Origin: Spinacia oleracea
Lineage: Eukaryota; Streptophyta; Magnoliopsida; Caryophyllales; Amaranthaceae
Direction of reading: 5' to 3'
Assembly: GCF_020520425.1 (NCBI RefSeq)
Contig: NC_079491.1
Location: 38,409,027-38,473,026 of the forward strand
DNA length: 64,000 nt
Shown: positions 49,801 to 58,778 of the stretch, in pieces
How positions within the stretch are numbered: the first letter of the stretch is position 1
How the letters are laid out: every line of letters begins with the position of its first letter
Made by a program: the position numbers and the translations under genes
Notes under the pieces: generated by a model
Database searches by the model: none
What the model was told of the DNA's origin: nothing
Seen by the model: only the letters and a program-made list of their open reading frames with translations

Positions 49801-52800
49801 TTAGTGGGGCCCGCTAGGTTTTGTAATCACCTTGATAAGAATTCATACACCACGTAATTATATGACCAAGCAAGAAACAATGCAACACAGCATACTCCAC
49901 GGAACACTCGCGGTAATGTACTAAAGGCCACGGTGCAATAGTGGGTTAAACTGAATTCTCACGCAAAAAGTAATCTAAATACTATGCTTTGCATTATTAT
50001 CAACAAATATTTCAAAATTGGAAAATTATTAAGGCAATTACCCATCATTAATAAACAAAGTTTACGCACACATAAATATAGATGGTGCTTTTAATCTTCT
50101 TTACGTTTGGAATATGTCCTTTTTTAATGTAATATAAAGGACAATTGTGCCTCTAATATTATGTCAAAATTGGTGTCAACTGATTATTTTAAGAAGTCAA
50201 ATTCATTTTTCAATAATTGTCAAATCATAAGCATGATACTAAACTTAAACATTATAAAAAGATAGTGAGAGAGTAGTAAATTATATTCAAACATATTTTA
50301 ATTGTTTTGGAGTCTTAAACTTAAGAAATTAAGCTAAAAAATCAGTCCTAATGGGAAGCAGTAAAGAGATTATTGGAAAAAGAAAGAAAATTATAAGAGG
50401 TTAGTAGTGGAGTGCAGCTCGATTGAAAGGAGAGAGAAAATAAAGAGAGCATCTTTATTTAAAAAAAGCTCATTTCGCGGGATTCGAACTCGGCAATAAG
50501 TGTATGCTAGTGACCTCACACTACCGCTGCGCCAATAGAGGTTTCAATGTAAATTGTGTAACCCAGTTAATATATATCTGTTTTTTGGGGGCCCAACGCG
50601 GTCGCGTTGCTCGCACCGCCCAAGCGCCGCCCCTGCCTCCAGCTCAATTTAGTGACTAGTTATTTGAACTTTTGAACAGGAGCTATTTGGAAATGGAGAA
50701 ACAATTTAAGGTGTATGTGTATGAGGAAGGGGAATCCCCATTGTTCCACAATGGTCCTTGTAAGAGTATATATTCAAGCGAAGGGAACTTTATACACCTA
50801 ATGGAGATTAACCACCAATTCCGAACCAAGAACCCTAACAAGGCTCATGTTTTCTTCCTTCCCTTTAGTGTAAGTATGATGGTTACATTTCTTTATCAAC
50901 CACATTTACGTAACTTGGATTTTATAAGTAACACCGTCATAGACTACATTCACGTCATCTCCAACAAATATCCTTACTGGAATCGCAGCCTTGCCGCGGA
51001 TCATTTTATGCTCTCTTGCCATGATTGGGTATGTACGGAGTACTATGAGATTAATTCATTTCTAGCTAAGATTGATCGTATGTTGTTTTCTTTGTTACTT
51101 AGGGGTGAATACAATAGGGTACCCTGTTAAAATTCCAGGAACCAGAACCGGAACCTGTTGCAACAGGTTCCTGAAAATGGGAACCGGAACCTGTTGCAAC
51201 AGGTTCCTGGAAATGAGAACCGGATTCGGAACCTGTTCCAACAGGTTCCGATTCAGGGTACCCTGTCATTTTAAAAATTTAAATAAATTATTGCTAATTT
51301 ATTTAGGAAAAAAAAAACTACTTTATGGTTTAGGCTTTGATTGTTTTATACCTTGGGCTTAAATTGTAGTTTAACGCAAATTTTTGGCTATACCCGGGTA
51401 TAGCCAAAGCTGGCTGTACCCCCATGTCGTTTTGTATTGTTTAAAATGAACATTAATATACTGGTACAAAAATGAACTTTTACTATTTTGAAAATGAACA
51501 TTTATTTATTTATTTGGAATGAACATTTACTATTTTGGAAATGAACATTTATTTATTTTTTTGGAAATAAACTACAAAAATGAACATTTATTTATTTATT
51601 TGGAATGAACATTTACTATTTTGGAAATGAACATTTATTTATTTATTTGGAAATAAACAATATAGACGGTTGTAAAAACATAAAAGACCAATGAAGTGAA
51701 CAATTTCATTATGAACATTAACCATATATTTATTGTGAACAAACAAATAAACAAGAAAGAACAAATAATTCAACAAAAAAGAACAAACAATATAAAAAAG
51801 AACATAAAATTCCAAAAAAAAAGAACAAACAATACAACAATTGTGAACAATTTTATGATGAATTTTAAAGCCAACATGAAAGAACAAACAATACAACAAG
51901 AAAGAACAAACAATAAAGCAGATAATTATTATGAACAAACAAATAAACAAGAAAGAACAAATAATTCACCAAAAAAGAACATACAATATAAAAAGAACAT
52001 AAAATTTCAGAAAAAAGAACAAACAATAGAACAATTATGAACAATTTCTTGATGAATTTTAAAGCCAATGAAAGAACAAGCAACAATAAGTTTGATGAAT
52101 GAATTTAAAAAACAACAAGAAAGAACAAACAGTACAACAAGAAAGAACAAACAATAAAAAAAGAAAGAATAGAAGATTAATGAAGAGTTTAATTATGAAC
52201 ATTTACCATATGATTATTATAAACAAACAAATAAACAAGAAAGAACAAACAATATAAAAAAGAACATAAAATTCCAGAAGAAAGAACAAAAAATACAACA
52301 ATTATGAAAATTTAATGAATTTAAAAAACAACATGAAAGAACAAACAGTACACCAAGAAAGAACAAACAGTACAATAAGAATGAACAAACAATACAATAA
52401 AAAAGAACAAACAGTCGTCAAAAATGAACAAACAATATGAGCGCGTCGTTTTTGGGGAGTACAACCAGAGCTGGCTGTACCCGGGTACAACAGTTAGCGA
52501 TTGGTAATTTGACATTTATATTTTCCAAAAACTAGCTTGCATTGTTTCATATTTTAGGCATAGTAAGCATTTTTTAAGGCCCGAACCCTTATTTTGGGTA
52601 ATTCACATTAGAATTGGTGTGTATAGGATACCCAACAAGGTACCTGATCCGAAAAATTGAGAACCGGAACCGAAACCTGTTGCAACAGGTTCCCAATTTT
52701 ATTACCCGGAACCGAAACCTGCACATCAGGTTTCGATTCCGATTCAGGGTACCCTGACTTTTTGCTTACCCTATTAATTGTTACTACATACGTTTCAATT

Positions 52801-53495
52801 AAACTTGATTTGTTTTGTTATTGAAGGGTCCAATAGCATCATTTTCCGTCCCTAACCTAAAGGAAAACTCAATTCGGGTGCTATGCAATGCTAATACATC
52901 GGAAGGATTTCAACCCCGGAAAGATGTATCACTTCCAGAGATCAACCTCCAAACGGGGGCAATAGACGGGTTTGTTGGGGGACCATCTCCTTCACACCGG
53001 TCCATCTTAGCTTTCTTCGCCGGTGGGAATCATGGGCCAATTAGGCCGTTCCTCCTAGAACATTGGGGGAACAAGACCGATCAAGATATGAGAATACACA
53101 CTTACCTCCCAAAAAATGTTTCCTACTATGACATGTTAAGGAATAGTAAATTTTGTATTTGCCCAAGTGGCTATGAGGTTGCGAGCCCTAGGGTAGTTGA
53201 GGCGATCTATACTGGTTGTGTACCAGTTCTTATTTCGGATAATTATGTTCCACCATTTAATGATGTCTTAAATTGGAAGGCCTTCTCAGTTGAGGTGTCG
53301 GTCAAGGACATACCCAAATTGAAGACAATCTTGTTAAGTATTTCTACACGCCGATATTTGAATATGTATAGAATACTGCTTCAAGTCAGGAGGCATTTTG
53401 AAGTCCATCATCCTCCTAAACGTTATGATTTCTTTCACATGATACTTCATTCAGTTTGGCTTAGGAGATTGAATCTCCATGTTCATGATCCTTAA
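33418..53495 (+). CDS. GT47 exostosin-family glycosyltransferase (At5g03795-like), 4 exons over 20 kb
   Basis: Exons 33418-33651, 36763-36965, 50680-51028 and 52827-53495, all GT-AG, phases consistent, 484 residues. Residues about 10-30 form a signal anchor (LLLCITIPLILVSGFVCF), so a type II Golgi membrane protein is expected. A stem region follows, with a helix LEKLEIGLQKARAAIKEAK typical of plant GT47. The catalytic exostosin domain runs from about residue 145 (YLEMEKQFKVYVYEEGE) through YPYWNRSLAADHFMLSCHDW, IRVLCNANTSEGF, FFAGGNHGPIRP and CPSGYEVASPRVVEAIYTGC to VHDP at the C-terminus. The family adds sugars to cell-wall or glycoprotein glycans; the acceptor is unknown. Introns of 3.1, 13.7 and 1.8 kb are expanded by transposons. 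Transcript integrity is not proven: exon 3's acceptor has a transposon close upstream. Confidence 0.9.
34103..34479. mobile_element. Stowaway-like MITE, family S1, in GT47 intron 1
   Basis: Ends CTCCCTCCGTTTCTTTTTG and, reverse-complemented, TTCACTCCGTTTCTGTTTG, with TA flanks. It shares its interior ('ttgtttgttacgttt', 'caaccaataagattgttttattt') with the copies at 35661 and, inverted, 39354. Confidence 0.8.
34598..34852. repeat. Trinucleotide microsatellites
   Basis: An (ATG/ATA)n tract at 34600-34640 and a near-perfect (TAA) run of about 18 units at 34797-34850. The 150 bp between them includes an open frame without recognisable content. Confidence 0.9.
35661..36026. mobile_element. Stowaway-like MITE, family S1, second copy in GT47 intron 1 (366 bp)
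   Basis: TA-flanked, ends CTCCCTCCATTGTTTTTGTTAC and, reverse-complemented, CTCCCTCCGTTTCTTTTTG. Closely related in length and sequence to the copy at 34103. Confidence 0.85.
36178..36342. repeat. Tandem duplication of about 82 bp in intron 1
   Basis: Two adjacent copies of 'ttattggaaattattc(a/g)aatcctgaaaaatg...' ending in 'aaaagatctttatactt'. The unit includes a piece of a Stowaway-like end. Confidence 0.7.
37583..38317. mobile_element. hAT-like MITE with GGGTAGGGTC interior (735 bp), GT47 intron 2
   Basis: Perfect 8-bp duplication GATACAAG (37575-37582 and 38318-38325). Ends TAGGAATGGCAATGGGT and, reverse-complemented, TAGAGATGGCAACGGGT. Both arms consist of imperfect GGGTAGGGTCT / ACCCTACCC runs. 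Confidence 0.9.
38494..38575 (+). repeat. tRNA-like (SINE-type) fragment
   Basis: An A-box-like segment (TTAGTGGTAAATGCTC, about 38498-38512) is followed 22 bp later by a B-box-like AGGGGTTCAAACCTT (38534-38548) and a T-run. It is too diverged to be a tRNA gene. Confidence 0.4.
38682..38960. mobile_element. Mutator-like MITE, family M2 copy 2, GT47 intron 2
   Basis: Long inverted ends (CAATTCGTGGACTATGG and, reverse-complemented, CAATTTAGAAGGTGGACCATGG). Flanks share ATAGTAG (38675-38681 and 38961-38967), a partial 9-bp duplication. Similar length and ends to the copy at 32754-33030. Confidence 0.8.
39354..39820. mobile_element. Stowaway-like MITE, family S1, GT47 intron 2 (467 bp)
   Basis: TA-flanked ends CTCCCCCCGTTTCAAAATG and, reverse-complemented, CTCCCTCCGTTTCAAAATG. 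Its interior is inverted relative to the two intron 1 copies and carries extra sequence near 39650-39740. Confidence 0.82.
39821..41450. other. GT47 intron 2, AT-rich stretch with transposon fragments
   Basis: Contains one-ended Stowaway-like fragments (about 40115-40150 and 40790-40820) but no complete element or gene. ORFs here have no recognisable content. Confidence 0.5.
41454..41754. mobile_element. Tourist/Harbinger-like MITE (about 301 bp)
   Basis: Ends AAGCAACTCCAATGG and, reverse-complemented, GAGCAACTTCAATAG. A TAA trinucleotide lies at each flank (41451-41453, 41755-41757), as PIF/Harbinger elements duplicate three bases. Confidence 0.65.
41758..42869. other. GT47 intron 2, no feature recognised
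   Basis: AT-rich intronic DNA. Purine-rich tracts occur at about 41320-41360 (just upstream) and 42770-42805. I see no gene or bounded element. Confidence 0.5.
42878..43891. mobile_element. hAT-type non-autonomous transposon (1014 bp), GT47 intron 2
   Basis: Perfect 8-bp duplication ATTTCACT (42870-42877 and 43892-43899). Ends CATTGGCGGACCCAG and, reverse-complemented, CAGTGGCGGACCCAG. The interior contains a tandem duplication of about 285 bp (about 43257-43547 and 43548-43840). No transposase. Confidence 0.92.
44506..45437 (-). repeat. 3' LTR (932 bp, enlarged by a Stowaway MITE)
   Basis: Matches 49412-50005 throughout, except for the 330 bp added by the MITE at 45087-45414 and small indels (for example near 44560 and 44700). 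Without the MITE it is about 602 bp. Confidence 0.9.
45087..45414. mobile_element. Stowaway MITE inside the 3' LTR (328 bp)
   Basis: TA at both sides (45085-45086, 45415-45416). Ends CTTCCTCCGTCCCGGAATAC and, reverse-complemented, CTCCCTCCGTCCCGGAATAC. The partner LTR reads 'aaatacTAtgctttgc' without interruption at 49976-49991, a direct view of the empty site. Confidence 0.95.
45815..46205. repeat. Diverged tandem repeat of about 70 bp (5 units) inside the LTR element
   Basis: Units beginning 'catctcatgacatcactt' and containing 'ggtctatgaggcta' start near 45815, 45870, 45942, 46011 and 46159; the last gap is longer. Confidence 0.8.
46206..49411. other. Interior of the LTR element without recognisable genes
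   Basis: About 3.2 kb with a base composition richer in C/A than the surroundings. Longest ORF 96 codons (46596-46886), with no family resemblance I can see. Confidence 0.6.
49412..50005 (-). repeat. 5' LTR (594 bp)
   Basis: Uninterrupted copy of the LTR. It begins TGTAGGAAAAGTAACTG and ends TATTATCAACA on the plus strand. Confidence 0.92.
50477..50534 (-). repeat. tRNA-derived segment in the right arm of the hAT-like element
   Basis: On the minus strand there is an A-box-like TGGCGCAGCGGTAGTG and, about 28 bp later, a B-box GAGTTCGAATCCC. Spacing is tRNA-like but no acceptor stem is formed, so this is a SINE or tRNA relic. Confidence 0.6.
51100..52777. mobile_element. hAT-like insertion filling GT47 intron 3 (1678 bp)
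   Basis: Perfect 8-bp duplication TTGTTACT (51092-51099 and 52778-52785). Ends TAGGGGTGAATAC and, reverse-complemented, TTAATAGGGTAAGC, an imperfect match. Both arms carry palindromic 'aacctgttgcaacaggtt' units and a shared 'cagggtaccctg'. A second element (51386-52492) is nested inside. Confidence 0.75.
51386..52492. mobile_element. Nested DNA-transposon-like element with ACCCGGGTA termini (about 1.1 kb)
   Basis: Imperfect inverted ends: left GGCTATACCCGGGTATAGCC..GCTGGCTGTAC, right (reverse-complemented) TTGTACCCGGGTACAGCC. The interior is a low-complexity array of 'gaacaaacaata' and 'gaacatttatttattt' motifs. Exact ends and target duplication not resolved. Confidence 0.6.
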
Positions 53496-53637
53496 CAGTT
53501 GTAAATTCAACCCTTTTCTTTTTTTTTTTGCTTTATTTTATTTCATACTAAATTTGAACCCCGTGCGATACACGATTATCTTTTATTTTATTTGTGTAAC
53601 ATAATTTTTTTTTTTTAGTATTTAGTATTGAGAAATA

Positions 53638-53991
53638 CTCCCTCCGTCTCTTTTTGTTTTTTACGTTTGGTATTTTTCACGCGTTTTAACGATGAATTAA
53701 TTTGCATCGAGATTCCTCAAATTTTTTATTTAAACAAGTTAAATTACGTTTATTTATAATGTTTTCACTTTTATCAAAATTCTGATATTGAGAAATGAGA
53801 AAAATTTAATGTCCCAATGAAAAAGTGTGAAAAATTTAATGTCCCAATGAATTTAATTGGTTAAAATAATAATTGGACACAAATTTTGATAGAATAATAA
53901 ATCATTTATGTGATAAAATAAAAGGAAATGTAAAGAACATTTTGAAATACCCAAAAAGGAAAACGTAAAAAACAAAAAGAGACGGAGGGAG
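53638..53991. mobile_element. Stowaway-like MITE downstream of the GT47 gene (354 bp)
   Basis: TA-flanked with near-perfect inverted ends CTCCCTCCGTCTCTTTTTG on both sides. Starts 142 bp after the GT47 stop codon, so it may lie in the 3' UTR or near the poly(A) site. Confidence 0.88.
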
Positions 53992-54049
53992 TATAAAACT
54001 AAAATACTATTACATCGGTTTTAAAATGATCTTTATCGTTACTGTTTGC

Positions 54050-54517
54050 TCAAATACTAAGACAAAGTAGAAATTTGTAATAATAATAATAATTAAATAT
54101 AGTACTCTTTAATGGGCTAAGGTTGAAAAGAGTACTGAACTTGGTAAAATAATATACTGATTTCAATTGGTGAATTGGTTTAAAAGAGAAAAAGAAAGAC
54201 CCAAGTTGGTCTTGCCAGTGAAGTAGAGGAATGAAGGCAGAGGAGGAAGGGAAGGAGGAGCTGCATGAGCTAGGTTGGTTCGCCGGTTGGGCTGGGGCAG
54301 CGCCGGTGTTGCAGATGGCAAGGAGGGAGGTGGCCTCGGGTTTCGGTGGTGGTGACGCTGCACGGAGCGCAACGAAGAGGAAGGAGAGAGGAGGGAGCCG
54401 CAAGAGGGGAGGCAGGGGAAAGAGAAGAGCGACGGAAGAGATGGAGGAGGGTGGCGAGGAGGAGGACGACGGAAATGGAGGTGAGAAAGGAGAGGGTTGT
54501 GGCTGGGTGGTGGCGTT
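54050..54517. other. GC-rich, purine-strand-biased block next to a copia LTR
   Basis: G/A-rich on the plus strand (54225-54500), giving long overlapping ORFs on both strands with low-complexity products. In composition it resembles 58300-58770 and may be a remnant of that LTR family; not a gene. Confidence 0.45.
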
Positions 54518-54810
54518 GTTCGGGAAAATAAGCACTAAGCTTAAAATAATAGAGAGAAGATAATATTCATTACTTTATGCAATTAACTCAATTACATCAA
54601 ACAACCTTTTTATATAAGTTGTACCAAACTAATCTAGCTACAAATAAGCTAACCACCACCTAATTTATGGGAAGTACTTACCCACTAACACACGACTGAA
54701 ATAACTACTTTGACTAATTAAAGCAACACCCACTTAGTAACTTAATCAGCTAGATTAAAGCAACAGAATAGGAAAGCAGTAAACATATACTTGAAGCATA
54801 TTATTTAACA
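54518..54810 (-). repeat. 3' LTR of the copia element
   Basis: Starts TGTTAAATAATATGC at 54810 directly after the polypurine tract. The far end is placed at 54518 (TG on the plus strand) by the CA rule only. Confidence 0.6.
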
Positions 54811-56760
54811 CACCCCCTTGCTTCAAAACTACATACTCCAAGTCTTTGCCGAAAATAGCTGTGCTTGTCAAGAGATAGTGCCTTGGTGAATACATCATAC
54901 GTACTTGACTGTTGGTTGGACAGAACCTCAGCTCAATTTCTTCCTTTGCAGTCAGACTGCGAATGAAATGGTAACGAATATCAATGTGCTTTGTTCTACA
55001 ACGAAAAGCCGAATTTTTTGTCATGGCAATGGTTGCTTTGTTGTCACAAAATATCTTTGAGGTTCCCTTTTGCTCATAACGAACATCTACCAGCAACCTT
55101 CTTAACCATACTGCTTGACATGCTGCGGATGTCACAGCAACATACTCCGCTTCTGACGATGACAATGCTACGACATCTTGCTTCTTTGAGCTCCAACATA
55201 TTGCACCTGACCCCAAGTTGAAAACATGGCCAGACGTGATTTTTCTGTCATCTATGCACCCGGCCCAATCACTATCACTGTACCCACGTAGACTGAAATT
55301 AGCATCCTTTGAGTACCAAATCCCGAACTCAGCAGTTCCGGCGATGTAACGTAGTACCCTTTTTGCTGCTCCAAGGTGTTGTACCGTAGGACTATGCATG
55401 TATCTTGATAGCACGCTCACAGAGTACATGATGTCAGGACGAGTATGAGTTAAATAATTCAGACCGCCGATTAAACTTTTGTAGTAGCTTGGATTAGTAG
55501 CGCTTGTACCATCTTCAAGTTGTAGTTTCTCATTTGTATTCATGGGCGTAGCAACTGCAGTGCAATTTTTCATATGGAACCTGATCAAAAGATCTTTTGC
55601 ATACTTCTTTTGTGATAGAAATATGCCACCTTCTACCTGATTAACTTCAAGCCTAAGAAAATATTGCAACTTACCTAAATCTGACATTTCAAACTCCCCC
55701 ATCATGCTTGATTTAAACTCTGCAACTACAGTTTCAGAAGATCATATAAATCATGTCATCTACATAAATGCAGACAACTAGAAAATCACCATTATCATGC
55801 TTTTTCACATACAATGTTGGCTCGTTTTCACTCCTTAGAAAACCATTTTGCAGAAAATATGAGTCTATCCGTTTATACCATTCTCTTGGTGCTTAGCCCA
55901 TAAAGTGCCTTCTTAAGCTTATAGACTTTATTTTCATGGTCGTTAACAACAAATCCTTCTGGTTGTGACACAAAAACTTCCTCTTCTGACTCCCCATTCA
56001 AGAATGCAGACTTAACATCAAATTGATAAACATGCAAATTCAATTTAGCATCCAAAGACAATAACACTCTCACGTTTCAAAACGAGCTACAAGTGAGAAA
56101 GTTTCATCAAATTCAATACCTTGATGTTGTGCATACCCTTTAGCCACGAGCCTCGCTTTGTACTTCTGAATACTTCCATCTGCATGATGCTTAACTTTGT
56201 ACACCCACTTGAGTCCAATGGGAGTCTTGTCTTCTAGAAGATCAACCAATTCCCATGTGTGATTTTGTTCGATCGCCCTCATCTCCTCTATCAATGTTGC
56301 TTCCCATTCTTCAGATTCAATTGCTTCATCAAAACAGGTAGGCTCTATCACGTACAAGGCAAAAGAGCAGGACTCATATACCTCCCTCAAGGATTTGAAT
56401 TTTCTTGGTGGTGTTTCTGAGGCGTCAGATCTTGGTGAGGTGTTTCTGCTGCTGTTAGGAGTTTGTGAAGCATTCCTATTCGGTGTAGCAGGTGGGGAAT
56501 CATTCCCATGCCCACCGTTTACTTCAATCTCCGACACTGATTCTCTTTGTTCTGCAATCTGGTGGAAATTTGCAGCATGGCTGGTGTCTTCTGGCTCCCA
56601 TTGCCAACTGGCTTCTTCATTGAATGTGACGTTCCTGCTAATAATGACTTTGTCACTCACAGGGTTATATAGTTTATATGCTTTGGATTTTGCACTATAC
56701 CCCAAAAACACGCATTTCAAAGATTTATTATAGAACGAGAGTTTACCAAAGCATATGCTA
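54755..56760 (-). pseudogene. Copia pol: integrase C-terminus, RT and RNase H (frameshifted)
   Basis: 56760-56070 carries the integrase tail (CVFLGYSAKSKAYKLYNP, then a Ser/Pro-rich linker) and the RT start (NHTWELVDL, GLKWVYKVKHHADGS, KARLVAKGY). 56073-55873 continues with YQFDVKSAFLNGE and KLKKALYGL. The active site YVDDMI is at about 55767-55748, and 55705-54755 holds the remainder plus RNase H (SDSDWAGCIDDRK, ALSSSEAEYVAV, HIDIRYHFIR). Frameshifts near 56072, 55875 and 55740 break it. Reverse transcription would have been its role; it is now inactive. The first codons at 56760 are cut by the neighbouring LTR element. Confidence 0.9.
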
Positions 56761-56762
56761 TT

Positions 56763-58778
56763 GTAACGCCCCGACCTCTAAATCACTTATTAAAGCATAA
56801 TAAGCAGCAGAATTAACCTAATTTGGTCGGGACATTACCTGCCGTAATTCCGTCTTGGAAATTACAAGGCAACATCATACATAAGCCATAAAAACCTCCA
56901 ATTTAATATAATAATCCTTTATATTCTCAAAATAAAAGTACATAACTTACTAAAAGTCTTTAATTAAACTATTATAACTTTAAGCATAAACTAGGTGAAT
57001 TTTATTAAAGTGAAATTCCTCGCCTCTACTCGTTTCCATCGATCCCCGCAGTACCTAAAATGGAAAACAAAACGGTGAGCCGAAGACTCAGTAACGACTA
57101 CCCTAGCAACGTAAATTCATTTCAACTCATTTTATTTAATAACACAGGGAGAACAGAATAAGTAAAACATTTAATAAAACATCATATTCAATTCATTCAT
57201 AATCTTTTAATGAAAACATCATTCATAAACTTTTAATTAACATGCTAGTTGTCGGCAAGTACGAACCGTGAAGGAATTCTCCACTGGGCCTGGGCCCTGA
57301 GCCTGGGCTCATCATCGTAACATGGGCCTGGGCCCTGAGCCTGGGCTCATAAACCATGGGAGCCTGGGCTCGTAATCCATGGGTGGACAGGTGTCCGTGG
57401 TGCATGCATGACCGGTAGATAGGAAGATGGTAGTTTATATACCGCCAGACAAACCAGGTCTTTCACTTTCATTTTATCATGTTTTATGTATTTTTACTAA
57501 GCCTTGGCTTGTATTTCAGTTCGAAATAACATAACTCATTTAGCTCATAAAACATCATTTTGATCCTGGGATCAATAAACATATTATTTCTTTCAAAGCA
57601 TTGCATAAACATAATTTTATGAGAAAACTCAATCAAATCATATTATAATAAACAATTCAAACAAATCATATTTCATCCCACAATCCATAAAACACATCAA
57701 AACATTTAATTCATAAATTCAATCATAACGTCATAATTTCATAAATCATATTTATAAGGGGATTGCGGGTACTAGCAATAGCCGTTACCTCAATTCCATG
57801 ATTGCTAGGCCTTTTCCTTGGTTCGTTCGTCCTGAGCTCCTAGTTCGATTTCTTTCAAAGTATCAAATTTTTTAATTAATATTAAATCGACAAACAATCT
57901 AAAATCGATATTTTATAAATATTAAGTTTATAAATAATGAATTTATAAATAACGAATTTTAATTAAAGACATAATTTCATAATTTAACGAAAATATTATT
58001 AAACGAAATTTCAATCGAAATATTTATATATATTCCATAAATCGATTTTCATGAAAATAATATTTAAATTTCACTTTGTTAAATAAGGTAGTAATTAGTA
58101 GAATCGATATTCGATAATTAAACCTGAAAAATAATAACAATTTAATTAGTAAATATTTATACCATAAAAATTTTAAAACATAAAAATTAATAATTAGAAA
58201 AATCTGAAATTGACTCTTTAGTTTCCAACTTATCCAAAAGCCCAAATTGAAATGGCCCAACTCTATTATAGGTTTAAGGAAAACCAAAGTTTCAAAAGGA
58301 AACTTGGTTTGGTTTTCTGGAAAGAAAGGCGTCGAACAGGGGAGGGGGTGCTCGAGACAGAAGGGCAAGAAGAGGAGGAGAGGAGAGGAGGGAGGGCGGT
58401 TGAGCTGGGCGGCGCAGCCACGCAAACCCGCGCCAAAGGCGAAGGTGGTGGTGATTGTTTGCGGCGGCGCGAGGAGAAAGGGGAACGAGTTCGTGAACAG
58501 GGGAGGCACGAAGGGGAGGAGAGAGATGGGGGAGGAATAAGGTGGCTGGGCTGGGCGGCGCATCACCGCGAACCGCGCCTGGAGGCGACGGTGGTGAACG
58601 GTGGTTTGCGGCGACGGAGTTGTGAGAGGAGGGTGGTGAGTGTGGGAAACAGAGAGGGAAAACAGGGGAATTTGTGGTCGTAACTTGAGGCAGTTCTGGG
58701 CGGAGGGAGGGAAGCTCGCCGGGGATTTGAGGCGGAGGTTGGTTGATAGAGTGATGGGGTGGCTGGAGGTGGTGGTGT
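56763..58778 (-). repeat. LTR-like sequence of another retroelement (Tekay/Del-like end), inserted in copia pol
   Basis: Starts abruptly inside the copia integrase frame with TGTAACGCCCCGACC. Reverse-complemented this is ...GGTCGGGGCGTTACA, a typical 3' end of some plant gypsy LTRs. About 2 kb, non-coding. 57280-57370 holds short repeats of 'gggcctgggccctgagcctgggctc'; 58300-58775 is GC-rich. The right limit is where the next LTR starts. Orientation and family are inferred from the end motif. Confidence 0.5.
57280..57372. repeat. GGGCCTGGGCCCTGAGCCTGGG tandem motif
   Basis: Two full copies of a roughly 42-bp unit plus a partial third, GC-rich and partly palindromic (GGGCCTGGGCCC). Confidence 0.8.

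Larger units (their letters stand above)
44506..50005 (-). mobile_element. Non-autonomous LTR retrotransposon nested in the hAT-like element
   Basis: Two direct repeats (44506-45437 and 49412-50005) with TG...CA ends are flanked by the perfect 5-bp duplication AATAT (44501-44505 and 50006-50010). A polypurine tract (ATGGGGGAT on the minus strand, just inside the left LTR) sets the orientation as minus. The 3974-bp interior has no recognisable gag or pol, only ORFs under 100 codons. Excluding indels, the LTRs differ at about nine positions. No canonical primer site was recognised next to the right LTR. Confidence 0.85.
44211..50635. mobile_element. hAT-like transposon enlarged by a nested LTR element (6.4 kb), GT47 intron 2
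   Basis: Perfect 8-bp duplication CCTCCAGC (44203-44210 and 50636-50643). Ends CAGGGGCGTGGC and, reverse-complemented, CAGGGGCGGCGC. About 5.5 kb of it is the inserted LTR retrotransposon 44506-50005, so the original element was about 0.9 kb. It ends 44 bp before exon 3, or 36 bp counting from the duplicated target site. Confidence 0.88.
54518..56761 (-). mobile_element. Decayed Ty1/copia element, 3' half
   Basis: Minus-strand order: end of integrase, RT, RNase H, a polypurine tract (AAGCAAGGGGGTG, 54823-54811) and a 3' LTR. The 5' half is cut off at 56761, where a different LTR begins. Confidence 0.88.

Noticed and set aside
50477..50534. A functional tRNA gene
   Set aside because: A and B boxes are recognisable but no acceptor or anticodon stem can be paired.
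51639..52515. Several ORFs of 62-114 codons rich in Asn/Lys or Phe/Leu/Cys
   Set aside because: They read through the gaacaaacaata low-complexity array inside an intronic transposon.
54050..54563. ORFs of 161 (minus) and 110 (plus) codons
   Set aside because: Low-complexity Pro/Ser and Glu/Arg products from a strand-biased block beside a copia LTR; no domain or splice context.
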